Below, piece by piece: positions 9,651 through 18,650 of a stretch of 40,654 nt of DNA. The DNA is from an uncultured Bacteroidota bacterium (GTDB lineage Bacteria; Bacteroidota; Bacteroidia; Flavobacteriales_D; Sanyastnellaceae). The position numbers and the translations under genes were made by a program. The stretch covers positions 1-40,654 of the forward strand of contig CAIZGX010000074.1 of assembly GCA_903932685.1 (NCBI GenBank), written 5' to 3'. Below the pieces are notes generated by a model. It saw nothing but the letters and a program-made list of their open reading frames with translations. It was not told the DNA's origin and searched no databases. How positions within the stretch are numbered: the first letter of the stretch is position 1; each line of letters opens with the position of its first letter.

Positions 9651-9682
9651 AAAAAGCCTCCTGAAACTCAAGAGGCTTTTTT
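9649..9682. terminator. Bidirectional terminator between the mut operon and tRNA-Asp
   Basis: A7 then GCCTC (9656-9660), an 11-nt loop and GAGGC (9672-9676), then T6. The A and T tracts extend the stem and make it work in both directions. It ends the plus-strand mutA-to-9650 operon and the minus-strand tRNA-Asp transcript. Confidence 0.9.
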
Positions 9683-9691
9683 CTTTGTTAG

Positions 9692-9765
9692 CGGTCGGGA
9701 CGGGACTCGAACCCGCGACCCCGTGCGTGACAGGCACGTATTCTAACCAACTGAACTACCCGACC
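9692..9765 (-). tRNA. tRNA-Asp (GTC anticodon)
   Basis: Read on the minus strand, the 74-nt gene folds as a cloverleaf. The acceptor GGTCGGG pairs with CCCGACC, with discriminator G. The D arm is GTTCAGTTGGTTAGAAT and the T arm is CGGGTTCGAGTCCCG. The anticodon stem-loop carries CTGTCAC, giving anticodon GTC (Asp). The CCA end is not encoded. Confidence 0.97.
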
Positions 9766-9782
9766 GTTGCCGTAAAGCGATG

Positions 9783-9813
9783 CAAAAGTAATGTCAATTT
9801 CCAATTACACAAA
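9783..9813 (-). promoter_or_regulatory. Promoter of tRNA-Asp
   Basis: On the minus strand, TTTG (9813-9810), a 19-nt spacer and TACTTTTG (9790-9783) match the Bacteroidota consensus exactly, 17 nt upstream of the mature tRNA 5' end. This site validates the promoter pattern used elsewhere in this annotation. Confidence 0.85.
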
Positions 9814-9959
9814 CTTTTTCATGTAATTTTTACTCTATCAGCCACATGCATTTTATTTATTCGTTATGCCCTTCGACTTTGTAAAAAAAAAAAGACAAAA
9901 GACGACGATTTTTGATTTTATACTATATCTTGGTCAAACCTTAACTAAAAATAAACTCT

Positions 9960-12164
9960 ATGGAAATGAATTTAATCCTAGGTGTGCTCGGGCTATATGC
10001 CATAAGCCGCCTCTATTCCAGTGTTACTGGAAAAACTCCAAGTAGCCGATTTAACTTGGCTGAACTCAAAGAAGCATTTCAGAAAAACAGTGGTGTATGG
10101 TGGTTTATGGTTCCTATTTCAGGAGCCCTTATTCTGTTTTTTGAAGCGGTAGTTTCTGTTTTATGGTTCCTTGGAGAAATTCTTCACCTTGGAACAGCGA
10201 TAATCAGACTTGTAATAACCATTGTAAAGTGGATATACAATGAAGTTGTACTTGGCGGATTTTATTTCCTTTGGAAATTGATCTGGCATTACCTCATCTG
10301 TATTCCGTGGAAATGGTTTCTTGAAGCTTTCCGTTTGCTCGGAGCAGCTTCGAAATGGTCGAGCTATAGAATTGCAACAGTCGGAATATTCGCAAGCCTT
10401 ATCGTTGCTTTTATAGGACGTTACATCAATTCCTTTATGGGAACTGAGCACATGGCAATTCAATCCTTTATTCAACACGCTACTACTTTACTGTCAATCA
10501 TTCCAATCGGAATGGCGGCTAGTATGATTGCATTCAACCGCAAGAATGGCAATGCCACATGGAAATCTCAAGGAATGAACTATGCAAAAATTGCAACGGC
10601 TATTCTGGTTCCTATGATTGCCCTTATTGGCACTGAATACTTATTAATAAATCTGGGCTCACGCACGTCGTTCCAATTTTCTCTTTCTACTTTATTAGCT
10701 GGCGGAAGTTTATTTGCTTCATTGCTTATTCTAATCAATTCAATCCTAATCATTTTTGTAATAAGCGCATTGCCTTCTTTCGCAAATGATTATTCTGGAG
10801 ATCTTAAAGGAGTATATCGCGCGTTCTTAAGTCACCTCTATTACGGATGGGTATCTTATTTACTTGCAATCCCAGCGATTATTATTCCAGCTTTCATTCT
10901 GTCTATCATTCCGGGTCTCATTACTCAAGGAATGACCTATTTCACGCAGAAGGCAACGGACTACGTTTATGAGCAGCGAATTGCAAGCATTACCGAAGAT
11001 GCTAAAGAGAACATGATTCCATACTCTGATTGGTGCAATGCAGATTCAATTTCGAGCGACTCATTGAACAAGCTTATGGAAGCCGATATGAGAATGCTTT
11101 CAGTGCGTGTTGCAATGAATGGAGTAGGACGCGGACAAGCCTACTTAGACTCGTCTTATTCTTCTTTTGCAAATAGAAACGGCGCAGTTACAGTTGGAGT
11201 GTTAGCCTACATGTATAACAGCTACGCCGACATGGTAAGTGAAAATCTTAAAGCGCAGCCCATGAATACTGAAGCAAACAACGATTCTTCGTTTGCTGCT
11301 GAGGCCAAAGGGTTCCAAGGACAAGTGTCGGAAATGGATTCAACAGTTGTAACAAACAACAAGAGCATAGCTTCATGGCAAGAAGAAAAAGCTATGGTAT
11401 GTTCAATAGCTCCAATTACTGAAGAACCTGCTCCTTTGCCGGCGGAACCAGTAATTGTTGAAGAACCAATGGCTGAGGTTATTGTTGATGGCTGCGAAGC
11501 TGAGCGTCAGCGCATCGATGGAATCATCTCCGACATCCAAGCAGATAACGAGCATATAAAGAAAATGAAAGAGCGCAAGCTTGCAGTAATTGCACATTTG
11601 AATAAAATGCAAGAAGATGCAAACGGAATGGTAGGCAATGAAAAAGTTGCGAAACATTTGGGATACTTCTTCATGAGTATCTGGATGTGCGCTTTAGCCG
11701 CCATAGCGATGGGATTTGTTCTTAGTATTTATGCGCACTTGAATAATGTGGTTTATAATTCAATCGATAATTCAGATTGGTTAATCACAAATCAAGTTCG
11801 CGATGCGCAAAGCGCAAATAAGAATCAACCTGTTCTCGGATTGCTTTTAACTTTTGTCGCTTCACTCATGATTTTCGGAATGGTATCCAGCATGGATTTA
11901 ACTGCTCCTAAGGCCATTTGGGAAAAGGCAAAGTCAAAAGGAATGGAGATGTATAAACAAATTCCAATATTGAATGCAGCAGCTCCAGCACCTAGTGCAG
12001 CAGCCAATCCAGTGGTTGAAGAAATTCAAGCTGAAAAGGAGCAAGTCGAAGAGGTTGTTATTGAGCAACCAGCTCCTATTGATTCTATGCAGCAGATTGA
12101 TGTCTACCAAGAATTTCCAGAAGGTTATCCAGATTATTCAGGAGAATTTGGAAATTACGAATAA
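9960..12164 (+). CDS. Polytopic membrane protein with cytoplasmic coiled-coil segment, unknown function
   Basis: A 734-residue protein of no recognised family. About eight hydrophobic segments crowd the first 325 residues (including WWFMVPISGALILFF, a Trp-rich stretch about 100-125, and LAIPAIIIPAFILSIIPG). A soluble region of about 240 residues follows, with a Pro/Glu-rich part (EEPAPLPAEPVIVEEP) and a predicted coiled coil at about 518-558 (RQRIDGIISDI, MKERKLAVIAHL). Two more membrane spans come at about 565-590 and 625-645. It ends in a Glu/Pro/Ala-rich acidic tail. The ATG at 9960 follows AACTAAAAATAAACTCT, an A-rich leader usual in this phylum. The gene is alone between tRNA-Asp (divergent) and a strong terminator. 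The fold suggests a scaffold or transport-associated membrane protein, but no function can be assigned. Confidence 0.85.
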   Translation: MEMNLILGVLGLYAISRLYSSVTGKTPSSRFNLAELKEAFQKNSGVWWFMVPISGALILFFEAVVSVLWFLGEILHLGTAIIRLVITIVKWIYNEVVLGGFYFLWKLIWHYLICIPWKWFLEAFRLLGAASKWSSYRIATVGIFASLIVAFIGRYINSFMGTEHMAIQSFIQHATTLLSIIPIGMAASMIAFNRKNGNATWKSQGMNYAKIATAILVPMIALIGTEYLLINLGSRTSFQFSLSTLLAGGSLFASLLILINSILIIFVISALPSFANDYSGDLKGVYRAFLSHLYYGWVSYLLAIPAIIIPAFILSIIPGLITQGMTYFTQKATDYVYEQRIASITEDAKENMIPYSDWCNADSISSDSLNKLMEADMRMLSVRVAMNGVGRGQAYLDSSYSSFANRNGAVTVGVLAYMYNSYADMVSENLKAQPMNTEANNDSSFAAEAKGFQGQVSEMDSTVVTNNKSIASWQEEKAMVCSIAPITEEPAPLPAEPVIVEEPMAEVIVDGCEAERQRIDGIISDIQADNEHIKKMKERKLAVIAHLNKMQEDANGMVGNEKVAKHLGYFFMSIWMCALAAIAMGFVLSIYAHLNNVVYNSIDNSDWLITNQVRDAQSANKNQPVLGLLLTFVASLMIFGMVSSMDLTAPKAIWEKAKSKGMEMYKQIPILNAAAPAPSAAANPVVEEIQAEKEQVEEVVIEQPAPIDSMQQIDVYQEFPEGYPDYSGEFGNYE

Positions 12165-12185
12165 AACTTATTCTCATTGAAAGGG

Positions 12186-12211
12186 AAAGAGCCGCACACG
12201 CGGCTCTTTTT
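12186..12211 (+). terminator. Rho-independent terminator
   Basis: AAAGAGCCGC (12186-12195), loop ACAC, GCGGCTCTTTT (12200-12210) and further T form a GC-rich hairpin with a T tract, right after the 734-aa membrane protein gene. The next gene starts only 16 nt later. Confidence 0.92.
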
Positions 12212-12226
12212 CGTTTCTTTGCACTC

Positions 12227-14410
12227 GTGTCGAAACCACTGCTCATAATACCTCCGCTCACTCAACTGAATACTCCGTATCCAGCCACCGCTTATTTAAC
12301 CGGATTCTTGAAACAGCAAGGTTTTGATTCAAGACAAAAGGACTTGGGATTAGACATGGTGTTGGAAGTGTTTTCGAAAAAGGGATTCGAACTATTATTC
12401 AATGCCATTGAGAATTCCGACTTCAACTTAAACAACCAACTCGATGCCTTAGTCCAGAACAGAAAGGCCTACGAGAATACTGTAGATGCTGTCATCTCCT
12501 TCCTTCAAAATAAAAATTACACACTCGGATACCGGATTGCTTCAGGCGCTTATTTACCCGAAGGTTCTCGATTTCAACAAATAAAAGACCTCGAATGGTT
12601 CTTCGGAAACATTGGTGTGCAAGACAAAGCGCGATACAAGTGCACCATGTACCTCGAAGACATTTCAGATCTCATTCAAGCTACCGTGGGTCCGCATTTC
12701 GGTTTTTCGAAATACGCAGAACGCATCTCGCGAACCGCCGTTTCCTTCAGTCCCATTCTTGAAGAGCTGAACAAGCCAAACAATTATCTCGATGATATTT
12801 TGGTTGAAAGGGTGAAGACTTACTTTCAAGATGAAGTTCCTTCAATGGTTGGTTTCACTGTTCCTTTTGGAGGAAATTTATATGGCGCTTTCAAAGCTGG
12901 ACAATGGATCAAAACTCATTATCCGGAAGTGAAAATCGCAATGGGTGGGGGGTACCCGAATACAGAACTGCGCGAACTCGCTGACCCGCGCGTTTTCGAC
13001 TTCGTCGATTACATTACCCTCGACGATGGGGAAGGGCCATTCCTAGCGCTGTTGAAGCATCTCGAAGATGCGGAAGTTTACTCGGAATTGAAAAGAACGT
13101 TCCGCAGAAATTCAAACTATGAAGTTGAATTCATTGACAATAAAGTGGGCGGAGATTTCCTTCACGCCCAAAAGCCCGCTCCAAGTTATACGGGTCTTCG
13201 TTTCAACGAATACCTTTCTGTGATAGACATGCCCAATCGCATGCATCGCTTGTGGAACGACGGGCGTTGGAATAAGATGACCGTGGCTCACGGATGTTAT
13301 TGGAAGAAATGCAGCTTCTGCGACATAACCCTTGATTACATTGGAAGATACGACCAAGCGAGCGCAACGCATTTGGTTGATCAGATGGAAGCGCTCATTG
13401 CGGAGACCGGTGAAACCGGATTTCACTTCGTAGATGAAGCCGCGCCTCCAGCAGCATTGCGCGATTTAGCCATAGAGATTCTTCGTAGAGGCTTGCAAGT
13501 CTCTTGGTGGACCAACATACGTTTTGAAAAAACATTCTCTCCCGATCTCTGTAAAATTCTAGCAGCCTCCGGATGCATTGCCGTAACTGGCGGTTTAGAA
13601 GTGGCGAGCCCAAGAATTTTAGAGTTGATCGACAAAGGAATTTCCATTGATCAAGTAGCCAAGGTTTGCAAAGGTTTTCGCGATGCTGGAATTTTAGTCC
13701 ATGCCTACTTAATGTTCGGTTTCCCTACGCAAACCGAACAAGAAACCATCGATTCGCTTGAGGTAGTTCGACAATTATTCGAAAACCAATTGCTTCATTC
13801 CGGACATTGGCACCAGTTCGCCATGACCGTTCATAGCCCTGTAGGGAAAGACCCTGAGAAATTTGGAGTTGTTCGGACAGGCCCTGTTTTCCAGGGTTTC
13901 GCGAACAATGACTTGTATCACGAAGATCCGAAAGGGGCCAATCACGAACAATATTCAGAAGGATTGAAGAAGGCTTTGTACAACTACATGCACGGTATAG
14001 GCTTCGAATTTCCATTGAAGAAGTTCTTCAAATTCCCCGTAGTAAATCCTTTGGTTCCAAGAACCATGATTGAAAAAGCCGTGAAGAAACTTCCAGAAGA
14101 TGAAGTGGAATTGAAAGGCATGGTGCTATTCCTTCATCATACATCTTTGAAATCTTTGAAGAAGATTGGCCCGAATAAAGAACTGCTCTTCGTGCATAAA
14201 TCGGGATACCAGAAAATAGATTTTCCTTCAGCAGTAGCCGATTTCCTCATAGAAAATGAAACGAAGTTGAATCTATTTCAAGAAGAAAAAATAAACTACC
14301 AAGAGGTTCTCACGAACTTTTCCAACCAACTCAAATGCACGCCTGAAGAGCTAGTGAAATTCAGTTGGTGGAAACAAATGCGTGAATACGTTTGGATGGT
14401 CCGCGTTTAA
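12227..14410 (+). CDS. Radical SAM protein with B12-binding-like N-terminal domain
   Basis: 727 residues. The start is a GTG at 12227, and no other in-frame start lies between it and the terminator 16 nt upstream. The N-terminus ([17 protein letters not shown]) and a Rossmann-like region at about 205-275 ([29 protein letters not shown]) match cobalamin-binding-domain radical SAM proteins, although no DxHxxG motif is seen. The radical SAM core at about 345-560 has [11 protein letters not shown], with Cys357, Cys362 and Cys365 as probable 4Fe-4S ligands. The spacing is CX4CX2C rather than the usual CX3CX2C. Later motifs include [32 protein letters not shown] and [14 protein letters not shown]. 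The substrate is unknown and no peptide precursor or biosynthetic partner sits nearby. Its stop overlaps the converging helicase gene by 4 nt. Confidence 0.88.
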   Translation: MSKPLLIIPPLTQLNTPYPATAYLTGFLKQQGFDSRQKDLGLDMVLEVFSKKGFELLFNAIENSDFNLNNQLDALVQNRKAYENTVDAVISFLQNKNYTLGYRIASGAYLPEGSRFQQIKDLEWFFGNIGVQDKARYKCTMYLEDISDLIQATVGPHFGFSKYAERISRTAVSFSPILEELNKPNNYLDDILVERVKTYFQDEVPSMVGFTVPFGGNLYGAFKAGQWIKTHYPEVKIAMGGGYPNTELRELADPRVFDFVDYITLDDGEGPFLALLKHLEDAEVYSELKRTFRRNSNYEVEFIDNKVGGDFLHAQKPAPSYTGLRFNEYLSVIDMPNRMHRLWNDGRWNKMTVAHGCYWKKCSFCDITLDYIGRYDQASATHLVDQMEALIAETGETGFHFVDEAAPPAALRDLAIEILRRGLQVSWWTNIRFEKTFSPDLCKILAASGCIAVTGGLEVASPRILELIDKGISIDQVAKVCKGFRDAGILVHAYLMFGFPTQTEQETIDSLEVVRQLFENQLLHSGHWHQFAMTVHSPVGKDPEKFGVVRTGPVFQGFANNDLYHEDPKGANHEQYSEGLKKALYNYMHGIGFEFPLKKFFKFPVVNPLVPRTMIEKAVKKLPEDEVELKGMVLFLHHTSLKSLKKIGPNKELLFVHKSGYQKIDFPSAVADFLIENETKLNLFQEEKINYQEVLTNFSNQLKCTPEELVKFSWWKQMREYVWMVRV

Positions 14411-15747
14411 GACGGTCTTCTTTTTGAATCTGGATTTCCAGAAAAGCGAGGCTTAAAACCACCACCGCTGCCGGTTTTCGGTCTGTTTCCTCCACCACCA
14501 TTTCCACTTCCTCCGCTTGGGCCACTTCCACGATGTGTTTTACCGCCTCCAGATCTTGAAAATGGTTTCTTTCCTTGTGGCTTTTGCGCAACACCTGGCG
14601 CAGGTTTGTTCAATGCAGGATATGGATGCTCGTTCACAACAGGAATTTCCAATCCAATCAACTTTTGAATGTCGCGTAAGTATTCGCGCTCTTCAATATC
14701 GCAGAATGAAATAGCTTTTCCAGATGCACCCGCGCGACCTGTTCTTCCAATGCGGTGAACATACGTCTCAGGGATATTCGGAATTTCGAAGTTCACCACG
14801 AAAGCCAATTCATCAATGTCAATACCACGCGCTGCAATGTCTGTAGCGACAAGCACGCGTGTGATTCCGCCTTTGAAATTGCTTAACGCACGCTGACGGT
14901 GATTCTGAGATTTGTTTCCGTGAATGGCTTCGGCCTTAAAGCTAAACTTTTGTAAAAGCTTAACTACTTTATCGGCTCCGTGCTTGGTACGTGTGAAAAC
15001 CAAAGCAGATCGTATTGATTTATCTTGAAGGACATGCATCAACAAATCGTTCTTATTCGCTTGATCAACGAAGTAAATGCCTTGCTCAATTTTTTCAACG
15101 GTAGAAGAAACAGGAGTTACTTCAACTTTTTTCGGAGTCGTTAAAATTGAATTCGCCAATTCTTGAATCGTCTTCGGCATGGTCGCCGAAAAGAACAAAG
15201 ACTGTCTTTTTTCAGGAATTAATTTTATGATTCGCTTCACATCGTTCACGAATCCCATGTCTAACATACGATCTGCTTCATCCAAAACAAACATTTGAAT
15301 TTGTCCAAGATTCACATGACGCTGCTGCACCAAGTCTAACAATCGTCCTGGCGTACAAATAAGAATATCTACTCCAGCTTTCAATGCGTTCACTTGAGAG
15401 AACTGATTCACGCCGCCGAAAATAACGGTGTGACGAAGATTCAAGTTTCTGCCGTAGCTCGTGAAGCTTTCTCCAATTTGAATAGCCAACTCACGCGTTG
15501 GAGTAACAATTAAAGAACGAATAGCACGCTTGCTTCCGGTGTGTCCGGTATTCTGAGTAAGTAATTGTAGAATTGGAATGGCGAAGGCCGCTGTTTTTCC
15601 TGTTCCCGTTTGGGCACAACCTAACAAATCATTTCCTTCCAGCAAAATTGGAATGGCTTGTTCTTGAATAGGAGTGGGAGTGGTGTAACCTTCTTTTTTT
15701 AGAGCGCTAAGAATAGGCTCAATTAAGTTTAAATTTTCAAATGACAT
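14407..15747 (-). CDS. rhlE: DEAD-box RNA helicase, RhlE type
   Basis: A 446-residue ATP-dependent RNA helicase, probably acting on ribosome assembly or RNA turnover. I chose the ATG at 15747 ([11 protein letters not shown]), which follows the promoter box at 15817-15824; the 24 codons upstream in frame are leader. Motifs in order: Q motif [10 protein letters not shown], Walker A AQTGTGKT (45-52), [51 protein letters not shown] and [10 protein letters not shown]. The last 65 residues are a basic Gly/Ser/Arg-rich tail ([17 protein letters not shown]), typical of RhlE-like proteins and likely RNA-binding. The stop codon shares the palindrome TTAA with the stop of the radical SAM gene on the other strand. 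Confidence 0.95.
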   Translation of the reverse strand: MSFENLNLIEPILSALKKEGYTTPTPIQEQAIPILLEGNDLLGCAQTGTGKTAAFAIPILQLLTQNTGHTGSKRAIRSLIVTPTRELAIQIGESFTSYGRNLNLRHTVIFGGVNQFSQVNALKAGVDILICTPGRLLDLVQQRHVNLGQIQMFVLDEADRMLDMGFVNDVKRIIKLIPEKRQSLFFSATMPKTIQELANSILTTPKKVEVTPVSSTVEKIEQGIYFVDQANKNDLLMHVLQDKSIRSALVFTRTKHGADKVVKLLQKFSFKAEAIHGNKSQNHRQRALSNFKGGITRVLVATDIAARGIDIDELAFVVNFEIPNIPETYVHRIGRTGRAGASGKAISFCDIEEREYLRDIQKLIGLEIPVVNEHPYPALNKPAPGVAQKPQGKKPFSRSGGGKTHRGSGPSGGSGNGGGGNRPKTGSGGGFKPRFSGNPDSKRRPS

Positions 15748-15816
15748 AAAATACGTGGTCGCCAAATTCCCAATCGTATTTCTAAGTTGAACTGCCAACG
15801 GAACTTGTTGCGGGCG

Positions 15817-15824
15817 CAAAGATA
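15817..15824 (-). promoter_or_regulatory. -7 box upstream of the DEAD-box helicase gene
   Basis: TATCTTTG on the minus strand matches TAnnTTTG perfectly and lies 2 nt beyond the stop of the upstream methyltransferase gene. It would give a leader of about 65 nt before the ATG at 15747. No clear TTG is seen at the -33 distance. Confidence 0.5.
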
Positions 15825-15826
15825 GT

Positions 15827-16471
15827 CTACTTTTTGACCCGAATCATCATTAATCCGTCGCGAAGCGGCAAAAGCACCTTCTCGCATCGACTGTCTTTCG
15901 CCACTAAATCATTCAACTCTTGAAGAACTTGCGTATCGAAATCCTTTTCGGTAGCGGGCTCCAGAACCTTTCCACTCCAGAGGACATTGTCTATTAGAAT
16001 TACTGATCCGGCATGAACGTGCTTAAGGGTCCAATTCCAATAATGAAGATAATTCCGCTTGTCTGCATCAATAAAGACCAAGTCGAATGTTCCATCCAAA
16101 TCTTCAAATGCGTTCAAGGCTGCTTTATAAATAGGTTTTATTTGCGATCCTTTTTTATGTTGAAGGAAATACTTATCGTGCAACCAGCTCAGTTCATCGT
16201 TCTCATCAATGGTAATTAATTCGCCATCATCTTTAAGTCCATCGGCTAAGCACAAAGCACTATAACCCGTAAAAGTTCCAATTTCTAAAATGCGCTTGGG
16301 TTGAATCAACTGTGAAAGCAGGCTTAAAAATCGTCCTTGCAAATGTCCACTTAGCATACGCGGATTTATCACCTTTTGCCAGGTCTCAGCCGAAAGCGCC
16401 TTTAACAAATCAGACTCGTCGTCTGAATGCTTCTCGCAATAGTCTAATAAAGTAGATGAGATAAAATCCAT
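15827..16471 (-). CDS. O-methyltransferase, caffeoyl-CoA OMT-like (methyltransferase family 3)
   Basis: A 214-residue class I SAM-dependent methyltransferase. The SAM-binding motif I is [14 protein letters not shown] (residues about 55-68). The acidic ribose-binding [10 protein letters not shown] follows at about 80-90. [12 protein letters not shown] carries the metal-binding Asp of this metal-dependent family, and [13 protein letters not shown] is also typical. Bacterial members methylate catechol-like or tRNA hydroxyl groups (TrmR-like), so the substrate is open. The ATG at 16471 is 32 nt from the divergently transcribed protease gene, and the helicase gene follows with its own promoter box. 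Confidence 0.9.
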   Translation of the reverse strand: MDFISSTLLDYCEKHSDDESDLLKALSAETWQKVINPRMLSGHLQGRFLSLLSQLIQPKRILEIGTFTGYSALCLADGLKDDGELITIDENDELSWLHDKYFLQHKKGSQIKPIYKAALNAFEDLDGTFDLVFIDADKRNYLHYWNWTLKHVHAGSVILIDNVLWSGKVLEPATEKDFDTQVLQELNDLVAKDSRCEKVLLPLRDGLMMIRVKK

Positions 16472-16498
16472 TGCGCGAAGTTACAAAGCTTACCTTTG
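16471..16498 (+). promoter_or_regulatory. Promoter of the CPBP-yciH-rlmL operon
   Basis: TTG (16471-16473), a 17-nt spacer and TACCTTTG (16491-16498) match the -33/-7 consensus. The -33 triplet coincides with the initiator codon region of the divergent methyltransferase gene. The -7 box ends 5 nt before the ATG at 16504, so the transcript is probably leaderless. Confidence 0.65.
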
Positions 16499-16503
16499 CA
16501 TTT

Positions 16504-17118
16504 ATGAAACCGAGTCGGGAATTGTTTATGCGCATGGGTTTACTTACGCTGCTCGTTCCTTTGGTAATCGTTTCCATTCTTTATTATTTCAACACAACGG
16601 AATTTATGATTCCCGTCATTGTAGGGAAAATGAATATATGGTGGCAGCTGTTATTGGGTGTTGCAGGCGGATTTGCGTTAAGTGGAATGACTTGGCTCAT
16701 GGGGCAATGGAAATACCTCGATGATGTTAATTTCGACTACACGCTTCGGTTAGGAATATTTAATTTCAGTGTTCAAGAGATCTTGTTTTTGAGTTTTTGT
16801 GCGGGTGTTGGAGAAGAGATTGTGTTTCGTGGAATGATTCAGCCTTGGTTGGGAATTTTAACTACGTCGTTTATGTTTATTGCGCTTCACGGATACTTGA
16901 GTTATAGTTCATGGCCGAAAGTCATATTCGGACTCATTTTATTTGCGGTGGGAACAGTGCTGGGAATTTTAGGCGCATACGTAGGATTGCTTGCAGCCAT
17001 TGTAGCGCATATACTTTATGACATTGTAGCGTTTCTGCGTATTCAATCGGAATACGAAGAATTGAAAAAGAAATCAATTATTCCAATTGCACATGAGCAA
17101 GAAGAACATCAAGAGTGA
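16504..17118 (+). CDS. CPBP family intramembrane glutamic protease
   Basis: A 204-residue polytopic membrane protein of the CPBP/Abi family (Rce1-like proteases). The active-site motifs are all present: GVGEEIVFRG (Glu104, Glu105, Arg109), FMFIALHG (His129) and AHILYD (His169, Asp173). Hydrophobic segments lie at about 10-30, 33-65, 88-103, 115-130, 138-160 and 160-180. I start it at the ATG at 16504 rather than an in-frame TTG at 16471, because a good -7 box (TACCTTTG, 16491-16498) lies between them. The 3' end overlaps the next gene by 26 nt, so it is the first gene of an operon with the eIF1-like factor and the rRNA methyltransferase. The substrate is unknown. Confidence 0.9.
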   Translation: MKPSRELFMRMGLLTLLVPLVIVSILYYFNTTEFMIPVIVGKMNIWWQLLLGVAGGFALSGMTWLMGQWKYLDDVNFDYTLRLGIFNFSVQEILFLSFCAGVGEEIVFRGMIQPWLGILTTSFMFIALHGYLSYSSWPKVIFGLILFAVGTVLGILGAYVGLLAAIVAHILYDIVAFLRIQSEYEELKKKSIIPIAHEQEEHQE

Positions 17119-17437
17119 AGGCGGTTTTGTATTCAGTACGAATCCTAACTTCAACATAGAAAATGAAAACGAGGCGACAGTGACGCTTCCACCCAACGAA
17201 CAGAAATTAAAAGTTTGGTTGGAAAAAAATCACCGCGGTGGAAAAACGGCCTCAGTTATTAAGGACTTCATTGGCAACGAAGAAGATTTAGAACAGTTAG
17301 CGAAAGTGCTAAAGAATAAATGCGGTACCGGTGGAAGCGCGAAAGATGGCGAGATCATTATTCAAGGCGACCACAGAGAAAAGATTATTAAACTGTTGCA
17401 GGACATGGGTTATGCAGCTAAAAAAGCAGGAGGATAA
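17093..17437 (+). CDS. eIF1/SUI1-family translation factor (YciH-like)
   Basis: A 114-residue protein ending in a SUI1 fold. The recognisable SUI1 stretches are HRGGKTASVIKDF (about residues 45-57), LKNKCGTGGSAKDGEIIIQGDH (about 74-95, read in two parts) and the C-terminal KIIKLLQDMGY. Homologues bind the small ribosomal subunit. In E. coli, YciH is thought to affect initiation fidelity or act as a stress inhibitor. The ATG at 17093 lies inside the end of the CPBP gene (26-nt overlap), and the next gene begins 1 nt after its TAA, so translation is probably coupled across all three. Confidence 0.93.
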   Translation: MSKKNIKSEGGFVFSTNPNFNIENENEATVTLPPNEQKLKVWLEKNHRGGKTASVIKDFIGNEEDLEQLAKVLKNKCGTGGSAKDGEIIIQGDHREKIIKLLQDMGYAAKKAGG

Positions 17438-17438
17438 A

Positions 17439-18650
17439 ATGGAGAAAATATTTCCAATCGTAGTGAAGACCATGCAAAGTCTTGAGCCCTTGTTGGCGCA
17501 AGAAATGATTGCATTAGGAGCAACAGAAGTTGAAGAGGGTAGAAGAGTGGTTCGCGCGAATTGCGACCTTGAAACACTTTACAAAATAAACTACCGTGCG
17601 CGTCTTGCGTTGCGCGTGCTTTGTCCGTTGCATTCATTTCAAATTCGAAAGGCCGACGATTTATACAACAAGGCTTATGAAATGCCTTGGGAAGAATATT
17701 TGCATGCAGACACTACGTTTGCCATTGATCCGCAAATATCTTCTTCCATGTTCACGCACTCGCATTTTCCTTCGCTACGCGTGAAAGATGCGATTGCAGA
17801 CCGATTGAAGAAAGTCTACGGTTCTCGTCCAGATGTGAATCCGGAAAGTCCAGATGTGCAAATACATTTGCTCATCGATCAAGAAAAAGTTCAGATTTCA
17901 TTAGACAGTTCAGGTCGTTCATTGAATCAACGCGGTTACCGTGTGAATGGAGGAGAGGCTCCCATGAATGAAGTATTGGCTGCAGGTATTATTGCCATTA
18001 CTGGATGGAAGGGAGAGACTCCTTTGTACAATCCGTTTTGTGGTTCGGGCACTATTGCCTTCGAAGCAGCGTATGCCGCTTTGAATATTCCGGCGCAAAA
18101 GGCTTATCCAAAATTCAATTTTCAAACATGGTTGAATTTCGACGATGCGCTATGGATGACGGTTCACGGCGATGCAAATGCATTGATTGAAAATAAAGAG
18201 TTAACCATTGTGGCTTCTGATATCGATTACGATCAGTTAAATGTAGCGCGTAAGAACGGAAAGAACCTTCCGTTCAACGATGCCATTCGATTTGAAAAAT
18301 CAGATTTCTTTAGTGAAGACAGTGTTCCGGAAGTTCCGGGGTTGGTGGTTTTGAATCCACCTTACGGCGAACGGATGGAGATTGAAGAACTGGAAAAAAT
18401 CTATTCTGAAATTGGTTCCGTTTTCAAACACCGCTATTCAGGCTCAACGGCTTGGATCATATCTTCAGATCTGCAAGCATTGCATGCTATTGGCCTTCGC
18501 CAGAAGCGCAAAGTAAAATTGATGAATGGAAAGTTGGAATGCGAGCTTCGCGGAATAGATTTATTCAGAGGAAAACGCAACGAGCGCTTTGAGATTAAGC
18601 CGACAGATTCCGAAAATTTATCACCGGATTCGCATACATCTGAAGCATAA
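17439..18650 (+). CDS. THUMP-domain class I SAM-dependent rRNA methyltransferase (RlmL N-terminal-like)
   Basis: A 403-residue putative 23S rRNA guanine-N2 methyltransferase of the RlmL/YpsC group. The start is the ATG at 17439, preceded by AGGAGG at 17429-17434, the clearest Shine-Dalgarno-like sequence in the window and placed inside the previous gene. Domains: THUMP at about 45-155, then a Rossmann methyltransferase with NPFCGSGTIAFEAA (motif I, residues about 195-208), VASDIDYDQL (SAM ribose) and the catalytic VVLNPPYGERM. It is as long as the N-terminal half of E. coli RlmL and lacks the RlmK half. The last 56 nt overlap the converging acyltransferase gene. Confidence 0.92.
   Translation: MEKIFPIVVKTMQSLEPLLAQEMIALGATEVEEGRRVVRANCDLETLYKINYRARLALRVLCPLHSFQIRKADDLYNKAYEMPWEEYLHADTTFAIDPQISSSMFTHSHFPSLRVKDAIADRLKKVYGSRPDVNPESPDVQIHLLIDQEKVQISLDSSGRSLNQRGYRVNGGEAPMNEVLAAGIIAITGWKGETPLYNPFCGSGTIAFEAAYAALNIPAQKAYPKFNFQTWLNFDDALWMTVHGDANALIENKELTIVASDIDYDQLNVARKNGKNLPFNDAIRFEKSDFFSEDSVPEVPGLVVLNPPYGERMEIEELEKIYSEIGSVFKHRYSGSTAWIISSDLQALHAIGLRQKRKVKLMNGKLECELRGIDLFRGKRNERFEIKPTDSENLSPDSHTSEA

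Noticed and set aside
9685-9915. Open reading frame on the plus strand across tRNA-Asp
   Set aside because: It lies over the tRNA-Asp gene and its promoter on the opposite strand; the first 27 codons read the tRNA's complement.
9926-9933. TATCTTGG as -7 box of the 734-aa protein gene
   Set aside because: It has one mismatch and no TTTG at the -33 distance, so it is too weak to list as a feature.
17331-17438. Upstream extension of the rRNA methyltransferase frame
   Set aside because: It overlaps most of the SUI1 domain gene in another frame, and the ATG at 17439 has a strong AGGAGG 5 nt upstream.
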